The notes under the pieces were generated by a model. That model did not search any database and was not told the origin of the DNA. It saw nothing but the letters and a program-made list of their open reading frames with translations. A stretch of 64,000 bases of DNA, taken from Halorubrum sp. BOL3-1 (lineage in GTDB: Archaea; Halobacteriota; Halobacteria; Halobacteriales; Haloferacaceae). Below are positions 41,174 to 49,432 of this stretch, one piece after another. A program made the position numbers and the translations under genes. Position 1 is the stretch's first letter; the number at the start of each line of letters is the position of its first letter. The DNA is taken from assembly GCF_004114375.1 (NCBI RefSeq), contig NZ_CP034692.1:1302001-1366000 (forward strand), read 5' to 3'.

Positions 41174-42136
41174 ATGTTCGGCCACGGCGCGCCGGCGGTG
41201 TTGAGCGTGATCCCCGACACGTTCACGTTCGCGTGGATCGTCGCGGTCCTCTTCGCGGCGGCGTGGCTGTTGGACAGCCGCGGACTGGCCGCGGGCCGCA
41301 CGCTCGCGGCCGCGACGTGGGCGCTGTTCGGACTGTTCTGGCTGTCGACGGTGCCGTACTTCGCGTTCGAACACCAGAGTTACGTCGAGGCGATCCTCGC
41401 GCTCGTCGGCTTCCCCGCCAGCGTGTACGCCGGGTACCTCCTGTACGACGGGCGCGCGTCGCTTTTCACTCTCACTCGGGCCATCGCGATCATGCTTTTC
41501 ATTTACCTCCCGTTCGAGACGATCCCGGCGTTCACCCTCGCCGGGGTCGCGGTCCCGGAGCCGCGCCGGATCCTCATCGAGGTCGTCGCGGCGCAGACGG
41601 GGGCCCTCATCGACCTCCTCGGGTACGCGCCGGAGGCGGTGGCGAGCAGCGAGGGGTACGACGCGGCGTACTCGTGGACGCTCGACGACGGGCACACCGT
41701 CGTCATCCACATCGTGTTGGCGTGTACGGGACTGGGGAGCATCGCCATCTTCGGCGGCCTCGTGGCCGCGGTCAAGGCGCCGCTCTCCCGGAAGCTGCGC
41801 GCGCTCGCGGTGTCAGTTTCGCTCATTTACGTGCTCAACATCCTCCGGACGACGTTCATCTCGGTGGTGGCGGGCAACCAGTACATGCACTGGTACCCGG
41901 ATCTCGTGTTGACGATGTTCGGCGCGACCGACCCGTACCGCGTCTCCTTTCTCATCTCCGACCGGATCATGAGCCAGCTGCTGGCGGTCGTGGCGCTCGT
42001 CGCGATCACCTTCCTCGCGGTGCGCGAGCTGCCCGAACTCGCGGTCATCTTGGAGGACGTGCTCTACCTCGTCACCGGCGAGGAACACGACCTGACGGAA
42101 GCGCTCGACCTTCCGCGGGAGCCGACGAACCGGTAG
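41174..42136 (+). CDS. artA: Archaeosortase A
   Basis: A 320-aa exosortase/archaeosortase family membrane protein with eight hydrophobic segments. The catalytic triad candidates are the Cys in IVLACTGLGSIAIF (Cys184), the Arg in LNILRTTFISV (Arg225), and the C-terminal Arg in VSFLISDRIMSQ. ArtA cleaves and lipid-anchors proteins with PGF-CTERM signals. A substrate-like protein is in the same window at 28112-31318. The first codon may also be GTG 41168; ATG 41174 is favoured because CTTTATTA at 41144-41151 gives leaderless spacing. It follows spt5 by 79 bp and has its own promoter. Confidence 0.9.
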   Translation: MFGHGAPAVLSVIPDTFTFAWIVAVLFAAAWLLDSRGLAAGRTLAAATWALFGLFWLSTVPYFAFEHQSYVEAILALVGFPASVYAGYLLYDGRASLFTLTRAIAIMLFIYLPFETIPAFTLAGVAVPEPRRILIEVVAAQTGALIDLLGYAPEAVASSEGYDAAYSWTLDDGHTVVIHIVLACTGLGSIAIFGGLVAAVKAPLSRKLRALAVSVSLIYVLNILRTTFISVVAGNQYMHWYPDLVLTMFGATDPYRVSFLISDRIMSQLLAVVALVAITFLAVRELPELAVILEDVLYLVTGEEHDLTEALDLPREPTNR

Positions 42137-42164
42137 GAACGGCGTCGATTCTCTCGGACACCAA

Positions 42165-42190
42165 TATATATAGTCCTATATAGTAAGCTA
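42165..42190. promoter_or_regulatory. AT-rich palindromic promoter upstream of the mgtC-type gene
   Basis: TATATATAG-TC-CTATATA forms a perfect 7-bp inverted repeat (42167-42173 with 42176-42182) and is followed by CTATAG. TATA-like and palindromic at once, about 37 nt before a possible leader ORF at 42219 and about 110 nt before the main ATG at 42293. It is the only AT-rich stretch in the region and may be both core promoter and operator. Confidence 0.5.
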
Positions 42191-42218
42191 TAGACGTGGG
42201 AGCCCGATACGGGGGAGC

Positions 42219-42293
42219 ATGACTGTGAGGACGCGGGTCGGACGACCGGGTTCGGATCCGGGAGCGCGGCCGCGACGGGGTGGTCGGCGGTGA
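42219..42293 (+). CDS. Possible arginine-rich leader peptide of the mgtC-type gene
   Basis: ATG 42219 begins a 24-codon frame MTVRTRVGRPGSDPGARPRR, followed by GGRR, ending TGA 42291-42293. That stop overlaps the start ATG 42293 of the MgtC-family gene (TGATG), so translation could be coupled. GGGGGAG precedes the ATG at a Shine-Dalgarno-like distance. Eight of 24 residues are arginine and three are proline. In bacteria, short proline- or charge-rich leader ORFs control mgtC and mgtA. This is a plausible leader peptide or a chance frame; confidence is low. Confidence 0.35.
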   Translation: MTVRTRVGRPGSDPGARPRRGGRR

Positions 42294-43537
42294 TGAGTGC
42301 GGTTGACCCGTTCGTCTATCTCGAAACGAACGTCGCCAAACTGGTGCTGGCGACCGCGCTCGGCATGTTCCTCGGGATGGAACGCGAGTGGTCACAGAAG
42401 TCGGCGGGGATCCGGACGTTCGCGCTCGTCAGCCTCTCGGCGGCAGTGTTCTCGCTGCTCGACGAGCCGGGGCTGCTCGTCGTCGGCGGCGTGTTAGTGA
42501 TTTCCAGCGCGGTGCTTTTGGCGGTTCGAAGCTTCGTCGAGGAGGAGATCGGCGGGCTCTCTCTGACGACGTCGGCGTCGATGCTCGTCACCTACGGGGT
42601 CGGCGTCCTGGTCGCGCGGGGGCTGTTCATCGAGTCGGTGACGGTGGCGGTGCTGTCGTCGCTACTGCTCGTGTTGAAGCGGGAACTCCACGAGTTCGCG
42701 TGGGGGCTCTCCCGCGAGGAAGTCCGCAGCGCCGTGGAGTTCACCATCCTCGCGTTCGTCGTCTTCCCGCTGTTGCCGTCCGAGACCGTCGACCCGTTGA
42801 ACGCGGTCCAGCCGCGGCTCGTCTGGTCGCTCGTGGTCGCGGTCAGCGCCATCGGCTTCGTCAACTACGTGCTGGTGAAGCGGTATCAGGGGCGCGGCTA
42901 CGCGGTCACGGGATTCTTCGGCGGGCTGGTGAACTCGACCGCGGTTGTCGCCGAGATGGCGAAGCGCGCGAAGGGGCGGGCCGACCTCGGTGAGATCGCG
43001 GTCGGGTCGATCCTCCTCGCCAACGCGGCCATGGCGTTCCGGAACGCCGCGGTGGTGGCCGTCTTCGTGCCTGAGGCGGCGCTCGTCGTCGGAGCGCCGC
43101 TGGGCGCGATCACCGTCGCGGGGATCGGGATCGCCGTGTGGCGCAGCGACTGGCGGACGACGATGGAGGCGGAGCTGACCTCCCCGTTTAGCCTGCGCAA
43201 CGCCCTAACGTTCGGCGGCCTCTTCCTGCTCGTGTTGCTCGTCTCCGCGGTCGCGGAACGGACGTTCGGCACTGGCGGGTTCGTCGCCACGTCGTTCCTC
43301 GCCGGACTGGTGTCCTCGGGGACCTCGACGACCACGGCGGTCTCGCTGCTCGGGACCGGACAGATCGGCGTCGACACCGCGGTCGCGGGCGTGGTGGCCG
43401 GCACCGCCGCCAGCATCCTGATCAAGACCGCCTTCGCTGCGAGCATCGCGCGCGAGCTGGTCCGGCCGGTGTTCCTCTGGAACCTCCTGTTGATCGTCGT
43501 GGGAGTGGTCGCCGGACTGCCGCTGCTGCTGTTCTGA
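42293..43537 (+). CDS. MgtC/SapB and DUF4010 fusion membrane protein
   Basis: A 414-aa protein with about ten membrane helices. The N-terminal third is an MgtC/SapB-like module: LVLATALGMFLGMEREWSQK, GIRTFALVSLSAAVFSLL, and the acidic LREL region KRELHEFAWGLSREEV. The C-terminal part is DUF4010: GFVNYVLVKRYQGRGYAVTG, FFGGLVNSTAVVAEMAKRAK, and FLAGLVSSGTSTTTAVSLLG. The two domains are commonly fused in archaea and bacteria. MgtC proteins modulate ATP synthase or magnesium stress in bacteria, but the archaeal role is unknown. It follows the palindromic promoter and leader-like ORF. Confidence 0.85.
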   Translation: MSAVDPFVYLETNVAKLVLATALGMFLGMEREWSQKSAGIRTFALVSLSAAVFSLLDEPGLLVVGGVLVISSAVLLAVRSFVEEEIGGLSLTTSASMLVTYGVGVLVARGLFIESVTVAVLSSLLLVLKRELHEFAWGLSREEVRSAVEFTILAFVVFPLLPSETVDPLNAVQPRLVWSLVVAVSAIGFVNYVLVKRYQGRGYAVTGFFGGLVNSTAVVAEMAKRAKGRADLGEIAVGSILLANAAMAFRNAAVVAVFVPEAALVVGAPLGAITVAGIGIAVWRSDWRTTMEAELTSPFSLRNALTFGGLFLLVLLVSAVAERTFGTGGFVATSFLAGLVSSGTSTTTAVSLLGTGQIGVDTAVAGVVAGTAASILIKTAFAASIARELVRPVFLWNLLLIVVGVVAGLPLLLF

Positions 43538-43578
43538 AGGTCGCCGGAGCGGGCCGGAAACGCCGGCGAGACCCGGAC

Positions 43579-43953
43579 TCAGGAGAGTTGTTCCGCGATG
43601 TCCGTCGACGAGACCATCCCGACGTAGTCGTCGTCGACGACCGGGAGGTGTTTCACGCCGTACATCGTCATCATCGCGGCGACCTCCTGCATCATGAGGT
43701 CCGGCGTCACCGTCTCGACGTCCTCAGTCATCACGTCGCGAACCGCCGTCGCCGCGGGGTCGCACCCGTCCGCGATCGCCCCGACGAGGTCGCTCTGCGT
43801 GACGATACAGCCGCCGCCGGTCGTCACGACGAGGGCGCTGATATTCTGATCGCGCATCCGCCGCGCGACCTCCCGAAGGGGGACGTCCGCTCCGATCGTC
43901 TCCAGCGGCGCCGACATGACGTCCGCGACGCGAGTTCTGTCGTCGAGATCCAT
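43579..43953 (-). CDS. Tandem CBS-domain protein
   Basis: A 124-aa protein made of two CBS motifs. CBS1: VADVMSAPLETIGADVPLRE and NISALVVTTGGGCIVTQSDL; CBS2: VRDVMTEDVETVTPDLMMQE and GVKHLPVVDDDYVGMVSSTD. Such proteins bind adenine nucleotides as energy sensors. There is no attached effector domain. It is convergent with the MgtC-family gene and lies 62 bp downstream of the other CBS gene on the same strand, so the two may be co-expressed. Confidence 0.9.
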   Translation of the reverse strand: MDLDDRTRVADVMSAPLETIGADVPLREVARRMRDQNISALVVTTGGGCIVTQSDLVGAIADGCDPAATAVRDVMTEDVETVTPDLMMQEVAAMMTMYGVKHLPVVDDDYVGMVSSTDIAEQLS

Positions 43954-44014
43954 GTCACGGTGTGTGCTATCACGTCTGATTACTCTTCCGGAATGCGCAA
44001 CCGCGGACGGCCCG

Positions 44015-44401
44015 TCACCCCGCCCGCGAGAGGTGCGCCGTGAGGTCCGTCGTCGACACCACCCCGACCGGTCTCCCGTCGTCGTCGGTCACGGGGAGGT
44101 GCGTGTAGCCGTGAGCGGTCGGCTCCGACAGGTCCGCGACGGTGTCGTCGCGGCTCACGGTGACGACCTCCGTCGTCATGAACGCCTCGACCGGCGTCCG
44201 GTCTTTCGGGTCGTTGTCGCGGACGAGCGCGACGAAGTCCGTCGCGGTGATCATCCCCGTCAGCGTCCCGTCGGCTTCGACGACGAGAAGAGAGTTGACG
44301 TCGGTTTCGAGCATCTTCGTCGCCGCGTCGGCCGCGGCGGCCCCGCGTTCGATCGCCGTGAGGCCGGTCGACATGAGTCGGTCGACGGGAACGTCATTCA
44401 T
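44015..44401 (-). CDS. Tandem CBS-domain protein
   Basis: A 128-aa protein, MNDVPVDRLMSTGLTAIERG. CBS1 contains MLETDVNSLLVVEADGTLTG and CBS2 contains PVEAFMTTEVVTVSRDDTVA with HGYTHLPVTDDDGRPVGVVS. It is a paralogue of the adjacent CBS protein; both are minimal Bateman modules without an effector. The start MNDVPVD at 44401 is chosen over an in-frame upstream codon. Genes immediately upstream are unrelated (dphB), so the regulatory target is unknown. Confidence 0.9.
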   Translation of the reverse strand: MNDVPVDRLMSTGLTAIERGAAAADAATKMLETDVNSLLVVEADGTLTGMITATDFVALVRDNDPKDRTPVEAFMTTEVVTVSRDDTVADLSEPTAHGYTHLPVTDDDGRPVGVVSTTDLTAHLSRAG

Positions 44402-44474
44402 GGTTCGTGGTAACACAAGCCATAGTAATCAAACGTCCGGTCGGTCCGGGACCCGCGCGAAACCGCGACGCGTC

Positions 44475-45272
44475 TCACTCCCCGACGAGCGACTCCGGAG
44501 CGCCCGCGAGTCCGGCGAGGGCGTCCGCCTCGACGTGGTGGAGGTCGCCGGGGATCACGAGCAGGTGGAGCGGGTCACCGAACTCGCGGCCGGCGAGCGC
44601 GCTCAGTCGGTCGGCCGCGACGACCGCGTCGGGCGATCCCGCGCGGGCGACGACGACGGCGAGGGCGTCCTCCCACGCCGCAGCGAGCAGGTCGGCGGCG
44701 TAGTCGGCGGTCATGTACTCCTCGTGGTCGGGGTCGGGGCCGGTCGGACCCGTCCCCACCTTGATGTCGAGGTAGACGACCGTGTGGAGGCCGCGCTCTC
44801 GGTTCGCCTCGACGGTCTCGATCACGCTCGCGGGCACGTCGTCCCCGCCGTGGGCGTACGGGAACGGGAGCGTCGTCGCCTTCCCGAACCGGTAGTTCTG
44901 GAGTCCCGTCAGGCTCGACGCCGCCGACTGGGCGGTCACGCCGTGGATCACCCGCGTGCCGATACCGCGCTCCTCGGCGCGGAGCCGGAGGTCGGTGTGG
45001 GTGGTCGAGATCATCGTGTCGCCCGCGGTGAGGAATGCCGCGTCACCGGACCCGGCCGCGTCGAGGATCGGCTCCGGGTCCCGCTCGACGCCGGCGCGGT
45101 CACGGACCTCGACATCGACGTCGTGGGAAGCCTCGATGTCACCGACGTCGGCGCCGACCAGCCGGCTGGTGTAAAACTCCGCGAAGACCCGGTCGGACGC
45201 TCGGAGCGCCGCCCGCCCCTCGACGGTGATCGACCGCTCGTCGTAGAGACCGAGTCCGATGAACGTGAGCAT
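44475..45272 (-). CDS. dphB: Diphthine synthase
   Basis: A 265-aa tetrapyrrole-methylase-fold protein starting MLTFIGLGLYDERSITVEGR. Motifs: ASDRVFAEFYTSRLVG, ERDPEPILDAAGSGDAAFLT with AGDTMISTTHTDLRLRA, and IHGVTAQSAASSLTGLQNYR with FGKATTLPFPYAHGG. It adds methyl groups from SAM to the modified histidine of translation factor aEF2 during diphthamide synthesis. Length agrees with archaeal DphB (about 260). Other dph genes are not in the window. Confidence 0.93.
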   Translation of the reverse strand: MLTFIGLGLYDERSITVEGRAALRASDRVFAEFYTSRLVGADVGDIEASHDVDVEVRDRAGVERDPEPILDAAGSGDAAFLTAGDTMISTTHTDLRLRAEERGIGTRVIHGVTAQSAASSLTGLQNYRFGKATTLPFPYAHGGDDVPASVIETVEANRERGLHTVVYLDIKVGTGPTGPDPDHEEYMTADYAADLLAAAWEDALAVVVARAGSPDAVVAADRLSALAGREFGDPLHLLVIPGDLHHVEADALAGLAGAPESLVGE

Positions 45273-45403
45273 GCCCGCATTCGGCGTGCGTCGAAGTAAA
45301 AGGACGCGGAAACCCCGGCGGAACCGTGAAAACGCGTAGCACCCTAATAGATCTTCATGATCGTTCCTTGTGAATCCATAGCAAGCCATAAGAGGTAACC
45401 AAC

Positions 45404-45418
45404 GTAACATCGAGTTAC
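45404..45418. promoter_or_regulatory. Inverted repeat upstream of the por operon
   Basis: GTAAC-ATCGA-GTTAC is a perfect 5-bp inverted repeat about 30 nt before the porA ATG at 45446; an extra GTAAC lies at 45395. In this position it would overlap or adjoin the transcription start, a plausible repressor site. An Lrp-family regulator is encoded just downstream of porB. Confidence 0.4.
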
Positions 45419-45445
45419 TAGGCCCTCACGGGCTCACATACCACT

Positions 45446-47341
45446 ATGACTGACGACGAACTCATCTGGCGGATATCGGGGGGATCCGGTGACGGGATCG
45501 CTTCGACCAGCCAGAACTTCGCGAAGGCCTTGATGCGATCGGGGCTCAACGTCTTCACACATCGGCACTACCCGTCGCGGATCCGCGGCGGTCACACCTA
45601 CACCGAAGTCCGCGCGTCGGCGGACCCCGTCAAATCCCGCGGCGACGGCTACAATTTCCTGCTCGCGCTGGGCGACTCCTTCGCCCGCAACCCGCAGGAG
45701 GAGGCCGTCTACGGTAACGAGGAGATCAAGCCGCTCTCGGAGAACTTAGACGAGCTCCGCGAAGGTGGGGTCATCATCTACGACGAGGGACTCTTAGACG
45801 CCTCGGAGATACCGGACTTCGACGAGCGCGTCGAGGAGAACGACTGGCACGTCTACCCCCTCGACCTCCGCGGACTCGCGCGCGACATGGGTCGAGAGGT
45901 CATGCGCAACACCGCCGGCGTCGGCGCGACCTGCGCGCTGACCGGCATGGAACTCGACCACGTCGAGGACCTGATGCGCGACGCGATGCCGGACAAGATC
46001 CTCGAACCGAACCTCGAGATCTTAGAGACCGCCTACGACCAGGTCCGAGAGGAACACGACGCCGACGCCCCGGACGTCTCCGTTCCCACGGGCGAACAAG
46101 ACGAGACCCAGCTGCTCATGTCCGGCTCGGACGCCATCGCCTACGGCGCCATCGACGAGGGGTGCCGGTTCATCTCCGGGTACCCGATGACGCCGTGGAC
46201 CGAGGTGTTCACCATCATGAGTCAGAACCTGCCGAAGCTCGACGGGATCTCCGAGCAGGTGGAAGACGAGATCGCGGCGGCCGCGCTCGCTGTCGGCGCC
46301 TCCCACGCCGGCGTGAAGGCCATGTCCGGCTCCTCCGGCGGCGGGTTCGCGCTGATGTCCGAGCCGCTCGGACTCGCGGAGATGACGGAGACGCCCGTCG
46401 TCTTGGTCGAGGCCATGCGCGCCGGCCCCTCGACCGGGATGCCGACGAAGCCGGAGCAGTCCGACCTCGAACACGTCCTGTACACCTCGCAGGGCGACTC
46501 CCAGCGCGTCGTCCTCGCGCCCGGCACCGTCGAGGAGGCCTACGAGCAGTCGCGGCTCGCCTTCCGGCTCGCCTACGAGTACCAGATCCCGTCGATCCTC
46601 CTGTACGACCAGAAGCTCGGCGGCGAGCTGGTGAGCGTCCCGAAGAGCCACTTCGACCGCGAGCCGAACGCGACGCTCGGGAAGACGCTCTCGGAGGACG
46701 CGCTCTCCGACGAGCCGCACTCCAACGACGGGAAGTTCCACCGCTTCCAACACGACGTCGACGACGGGGTCTCGCCCCGCTCGGTCCCCGGACAGAAGGG
46801 CGGTCGCTTCCTCGCGACCGGCAACGAACACGACCCGACCGGTCACATCAGCGAGTCTCCGGACAACCGGGTCGCGCAGATCGACCGGCGGACCCAGAAG
46901 CTGGCGGCGATCCGCGACGACCTCGACGCGGTCGGTACCGGGTCGTACGCCGGTCCCGAAGAGGCCGAGTACGGCATCCTCACGTTCGGCAGCCAGCAGG
47001 GGACCGTCGAGGAGGCGGTCGGCCGCCTCAACGACGCCGGCCACTCGGTCAAGTCGTACGGCGTCTCGGACATGGCGCCGTTCCCGGCGGAGCAGGTCGC
47101 GGCGTTCGTCGAGAGCGTCGACGAGGCGCTCGTCGTCGAGATGACCGCTTCGGGACAGTTCCGCGGGCTCGTCCAGAAGAACCTCGGCCGCTACGGCCAG
47201 AAGCTGTCGAGCCTGCTGAAGTACAACGGGAACCCGTTCGAGCCGGCGGAGATCGTCGACGGGTTCGAGGCCGCGCTCGTCGAGGGCGACGGCGACGCGT
47301 CCGGTCAGCAGACCACCTTCGTCCCAGCCGCAGGTGACTAA
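45446..47341 (+). CDS. porA: 2-oxoacid:ferredoxin oxidoreductase, alpha subunit (gamma-alpha fusion)
   Basis: A 631-aa protein. The N-terminal 200 residues are the gamma-type domain: RISGGSGDGIASTSQNFAKA, HRHYPSRIRGGHTYTEVRAS and ALGDSFARNPQEEA. The rest is the alpha domain that binds pyrophosphate: MSGSDAIAYGAIDEGCRFIS with GYPMTPWTEV, SHAGVKAMSGSSGGGFALMS, and VVLVEAMRAGPSTGMPTKPE. It decarboxylates a 2-oxoacid, passing electrons to ferredoxin. Length agrees with haloarchaeal pyruvate:ferredoxin oxidoreductase (near 630) rather than the shorter 2-oxoglutarate enzyme, so porA is favoured; kor remains possible. Forms an operon with porB (3-bp gap). Confidence 0.88.
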   Translation: MTDDELIWRISGGSGDGIASTSQNFAKALMRSGLNVFTHRHYPSRIRGGHTYTEVRASADPVKSRGDGYNFLLALGDSFARNPQEEAVYGNEEIKPLSENLDELREGGVIIYDEGLLDASEIPDFDERVEENDWHVYPLDLRGLARDMGREVMRNTAGVGATCALTGMELDHVEDLMRDAMPDKILEPNLEILETAYDQVREEHDADAPDVSVPTGEQDETQLLMSGSDAIAYGAIDEGCRFISGYPMTPWTEVFTIMSQNLPKLDGISEQVEDEIAAAALAVGASHAGVKAMSGSSGGGFALMSEPLGLAEMTETPVVLVEAMRAGPSTGMPTKPEQSDLEHVLYTSQGDSQRVVLAPGTVEEAYEQSRLAFRLAYEYQIPSILLYDQKLGGELVSVPKSHFDREPNATLGKTLSEDALSDEPHSNDGKFHRFQHDVDDGVSPRSVPGQKGGRFLATGNEHDPTGHISESPDNRVAQIDRRTQKLAAIRDDLDAVGTGSYAGPEEAEYGILTFGSQQGTVEEAVGRLNDAGHSVKSYGVSDMAPFPAEQVAAFVESVDEALVVEMTASGQFRGLVQKNLGRYGQKLSSLLKYNGNPFEPAEIVDGFEAALVEGDGDASGQQTTFVPAAGD

Positions 47342-47344
47342 TCA

Positions 47345-48283
47345 ATGAGCACGTTTTCAGCGATCGGAGAGGAGCGAGAGATCGACCGCGACGAGTACAC
47401 CCCCAGCGTGGAGCCGCAGCCGACCTGGTGTCCGGGTTGCGGCGACTTCAGCGTCCTGAAGGCGCTCAAGCAGGCGCTGCCTGAGGTCGGGCGCACGCCC
47501 GAGGAGACCCTGCTGTGTACCGGAATTGGCTGTTCGGGCAAGCTGAACAGCTATCTCGACACGTACGGGTTCCACACGATCCACGGGCGCTCGCTACCCG
47601 TGGCCCGCGCCGCGAAGCTCGCGAACCCCGACCTCGAAGTGATCGCCGCCGGCGGCGACGGCGACGGCTACGGGATCGGCGGGAACCACTTCATCCACAC
47701 GGCCCGGGAGAACCACGACATGACGTACATCGTCTTCAACAACGAGATCTTCGGGCTCACAAAGGGACAGACCTCCCCGACCAGCCCGAAAGGTCACAAG
47801 TCGAAGACGCAGCCGTCCGGAAGCGCCAAGGAGCCGATCAAGCCGCTCTCGATGTCGCTAAACGCCGGCGCCTCCTACGTGGCCCGCACGGCCGCGGTGA
47901 ACCCGAACCAGGCCAAGGAGATCATCAGCGAGGCGATCGAACACGACGGGTTCGCGCACGTCGACTTCCTCACGCAGTGTCCGACCTGGAACAAGGACGC
48001 GCGTCAGTACGTCCCGTACATCGACGTCAACGAGTCGGACGACTACGAGTTCGACAGGACGGACCGCGTCGAGGCCCAGGAGATGATGCGGACGACCGAG
48101 GAGGCGCTCTACGAGGGCGAGGTCCTCACCGGTCGCTTCTACGTCGACGATGAGCGCCCCTCGTACGGCGAGGAGAAGCAGGCGATCGGTGAGATGCCCG
48201 ACGAACCGCTCGCCGAGCGCTACTGGGACGACGACTACGAGTGGGAGCGGTCCCACGACATGTTCCTCGACAAACACGCCTGA
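47345..48283 (+). CDS. porB: 2-oxoacid:ferredoxin oxidoreductase, beta subunit
   Basis: A 312-aa TPP-binding subunit starting MSTFSAIGEEREIDRDEYTP. Cysteine motif TWCPGCGDFSVLKALKQAL and the further LLCTGIGCSGKLNSY are the cluster and substrate-site regions; the TPP motif is VIAAGGDGDGYGIGGNHFIH followed by NNEIFGLTKGQTSP. No ferredoxin domain is fused. Length 312 matches the haloarchaeal PorB. It is co-transcribed with porA, and the following Lrp gene begins 84 bp downstream, possibly the cluster's regulator. This enzyme replaces pyruvate dehydrogenase activity in haloarchaea. Confidence 0.9.
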   Translation: MSTFSAIGEEREIDRDEYTPSVEPQPTWCPGCGDFSVLKALKQALPEVGRTPEETLLCTGIGCSGKLNSYLDTYGFHTIHGRSLPVARAAKLANPDLEVIAAGGDGDGYGIGGNHFIHTARENHDMTYIVFNNEIFGLTKGQTSPTSPKGHKSKTQPSGSAKEPIKPLSMSLNAGASYVARTAAVNPNQAKEIISEAIEHDGFAHVDFLTQCPTWNKDARQYVPYIDVNESDDYEFDRTDRVEAQEMMRTTEEALYEGEVLTGRFYVDDERPSYGEEKQAIGEMPDEPLAERYWDDDYEWERSHDMFLDKHA

Positions 48284-48366
48284 GCGGGGTCTGCGACCGT
48301 TCACGGCGCTGGGCGTTCGTTTTATGATTCGGAAGGTATTTTTTCATTGGTGACAAACGGAGTAGT

Positions 48367-48795
48367 ATGAGTACGGTATCGACGGAGGAACGGATCCTTT
48401 CTGTGTTAGAAGAGGACGCACAGGCGTCCTGCGGAGAGATCGCTGATCGAGCCGACGTCTCGAAGCCGACGGTGCGGAAGTACATCGACCGCCTCGAAGA
48501 CCGGGGGGTGATCGTCGGCTACTCCGCGGAGGTCGACCCCAAAAAGCTCTCCTCGCAGTCGATCGCCATGGTGGGGATGGACGTGGACTCGGGCCAGTAC
48601 GTGGAGGCTACCCGGGACCTGAAGGCGCTTGACGAGGTTCAGGCGCTGTACACCTCTTCCGGCGACCACATGCTGATGGCCGAGGTGCGCGCCGGCGACG
48701 GCGACGAGCTTGGCGACGTCATCTCCGAGAAGCTGCTCGGCGTCGATGGCGTGACCGCGGCGCACCCGTCGTTTCTCCAGGAGCGGCTGAAGTAG
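48367..48795 (+). CDS. Lrp/AsnC family transcriptional regulator
   Basis: A 142-aa protein. Residues 1-55 are an HTH: EERILSVLEEDAQASCGEIA, then VSKPTVRKYIDRLEDRGVIV. Residues 60-142 are the RAM ligand-binding domain with SSQSIAMVGMDVDSGQYVEA and DEVQALYTSSGDHMLMAEVR, ending SFLQERLK. It would sense an amino acid or 2-oxoacid-related metabolite. The location directly after porAB, same strand, suggests control of the oxidoreductase; the inverted repeat at 45404 is a possible target. A hairpin-free AT-rich leader precedes the ATG (TTTATGATTCGGAAGGTATT). Confidence 0.92.
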   Translation: MSTVSTEERILSVLEEDAQASCGEIADRADVSKPTVRKYIDRLEDRGVIVGYSAEVDPKKLSSQSIAMVGMDVDSGQYVEATRDLKALDEVQALYTSSGDHMLMAEVRAGDGDELGDVISEKLLGVDGVTAAHPSFLQERLK

Positions 48796-48835
48796 GCGGG
48801 GGATCGGCGCGGCGGGCGGCTCGGCGGCGTCCGTA

Positions 48836-49309
48836 TCAGGCGAGTTCCCGCGGGTCGGCGACGACGACCGATTCGTCGCCCGCGGGGCTGCGGCGAGTCC
48901 CGCGCGGCGCGAATCCGTGCGCGCTGAAGAACTCCTCCGCGCTGGGACGGTCGGAGGGAACCGTGGCCCGGAGCGTTTCGACCTCGCGGTCGGCGATCGC
49001 GCTCCCCACGTGAGCGAGCAGCTCATCCGCGAGCCCTTCGCCCGCACGGTTTGGGTGAACCCACAGCGCCAGCAGTTCGGCCTCGCTTCCGTCGGGGTCC
49101 GGGTGCGCGATCGCCAGCCCGACAGGTCCTTCCTCGTCGTCGTCCATCAGGAACGACCACTCGGCCTCAGCGGCGGCCTCACGCACGCCGGCGGCGGACA
49201 CGTCGAGCAGGGGAGCGCCGATGTCGTCGAACACCGTCTCCTCTCTCGCTCGCGAGACTGCGGTCCGTAGCGCCTCCGCGTCGCCCGGCCGGGCCGCCCG
49301 GAGATACAT
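48836..49309 (-). CDS. GNAT family N-acetyltransferase
   Basis: A 157-aa protein starting MYLRAARPGDAEALRTAVSR. The acetyl-CoA site region is in ELLALWVHPNRAGEGLADEL followed by LLAHVGSAIADREVETLRAT, with the typical pattern of beta4, R-x-x-G-x-A. The C-terminal PSAEEFFSAHGFAPRGTRRS is the beta5-alpha4 end with the usual FxxxGF. The start at 49309 is selected by the GNAT N-terminal pattern (x-RxAxPxD); longer frames begin in a non-conserved stretch. Substrate unknown; convergent with the Lrp gene. Confidence 0.85.
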   Translation of the reverse strand: MYLRAARPGDAEALRTAVSRAREETVFDDIGAPLLDVSAAGVREAAAEAEWSFLMDDDEEGPVGLAIAHPDPDGSEAELLALWVHPNRAGEGLADELLAHVGSAIADREVETLRATVPSDRPSAEEFFSAHGFAPRGTRRSPAGDESVVVADPRELA

Positions 49310-49432
49310 GATCAATAGTGGGTAAAGAACGCACCTATAGGTTTCGGCGGCGGCGCGATTCGCGGTCGACGGAGAGACTCTCAGTCGACTCGGGCGAGGA
49401 AACGCCACCGAACGCGCGGGCCGTCGGAACCG

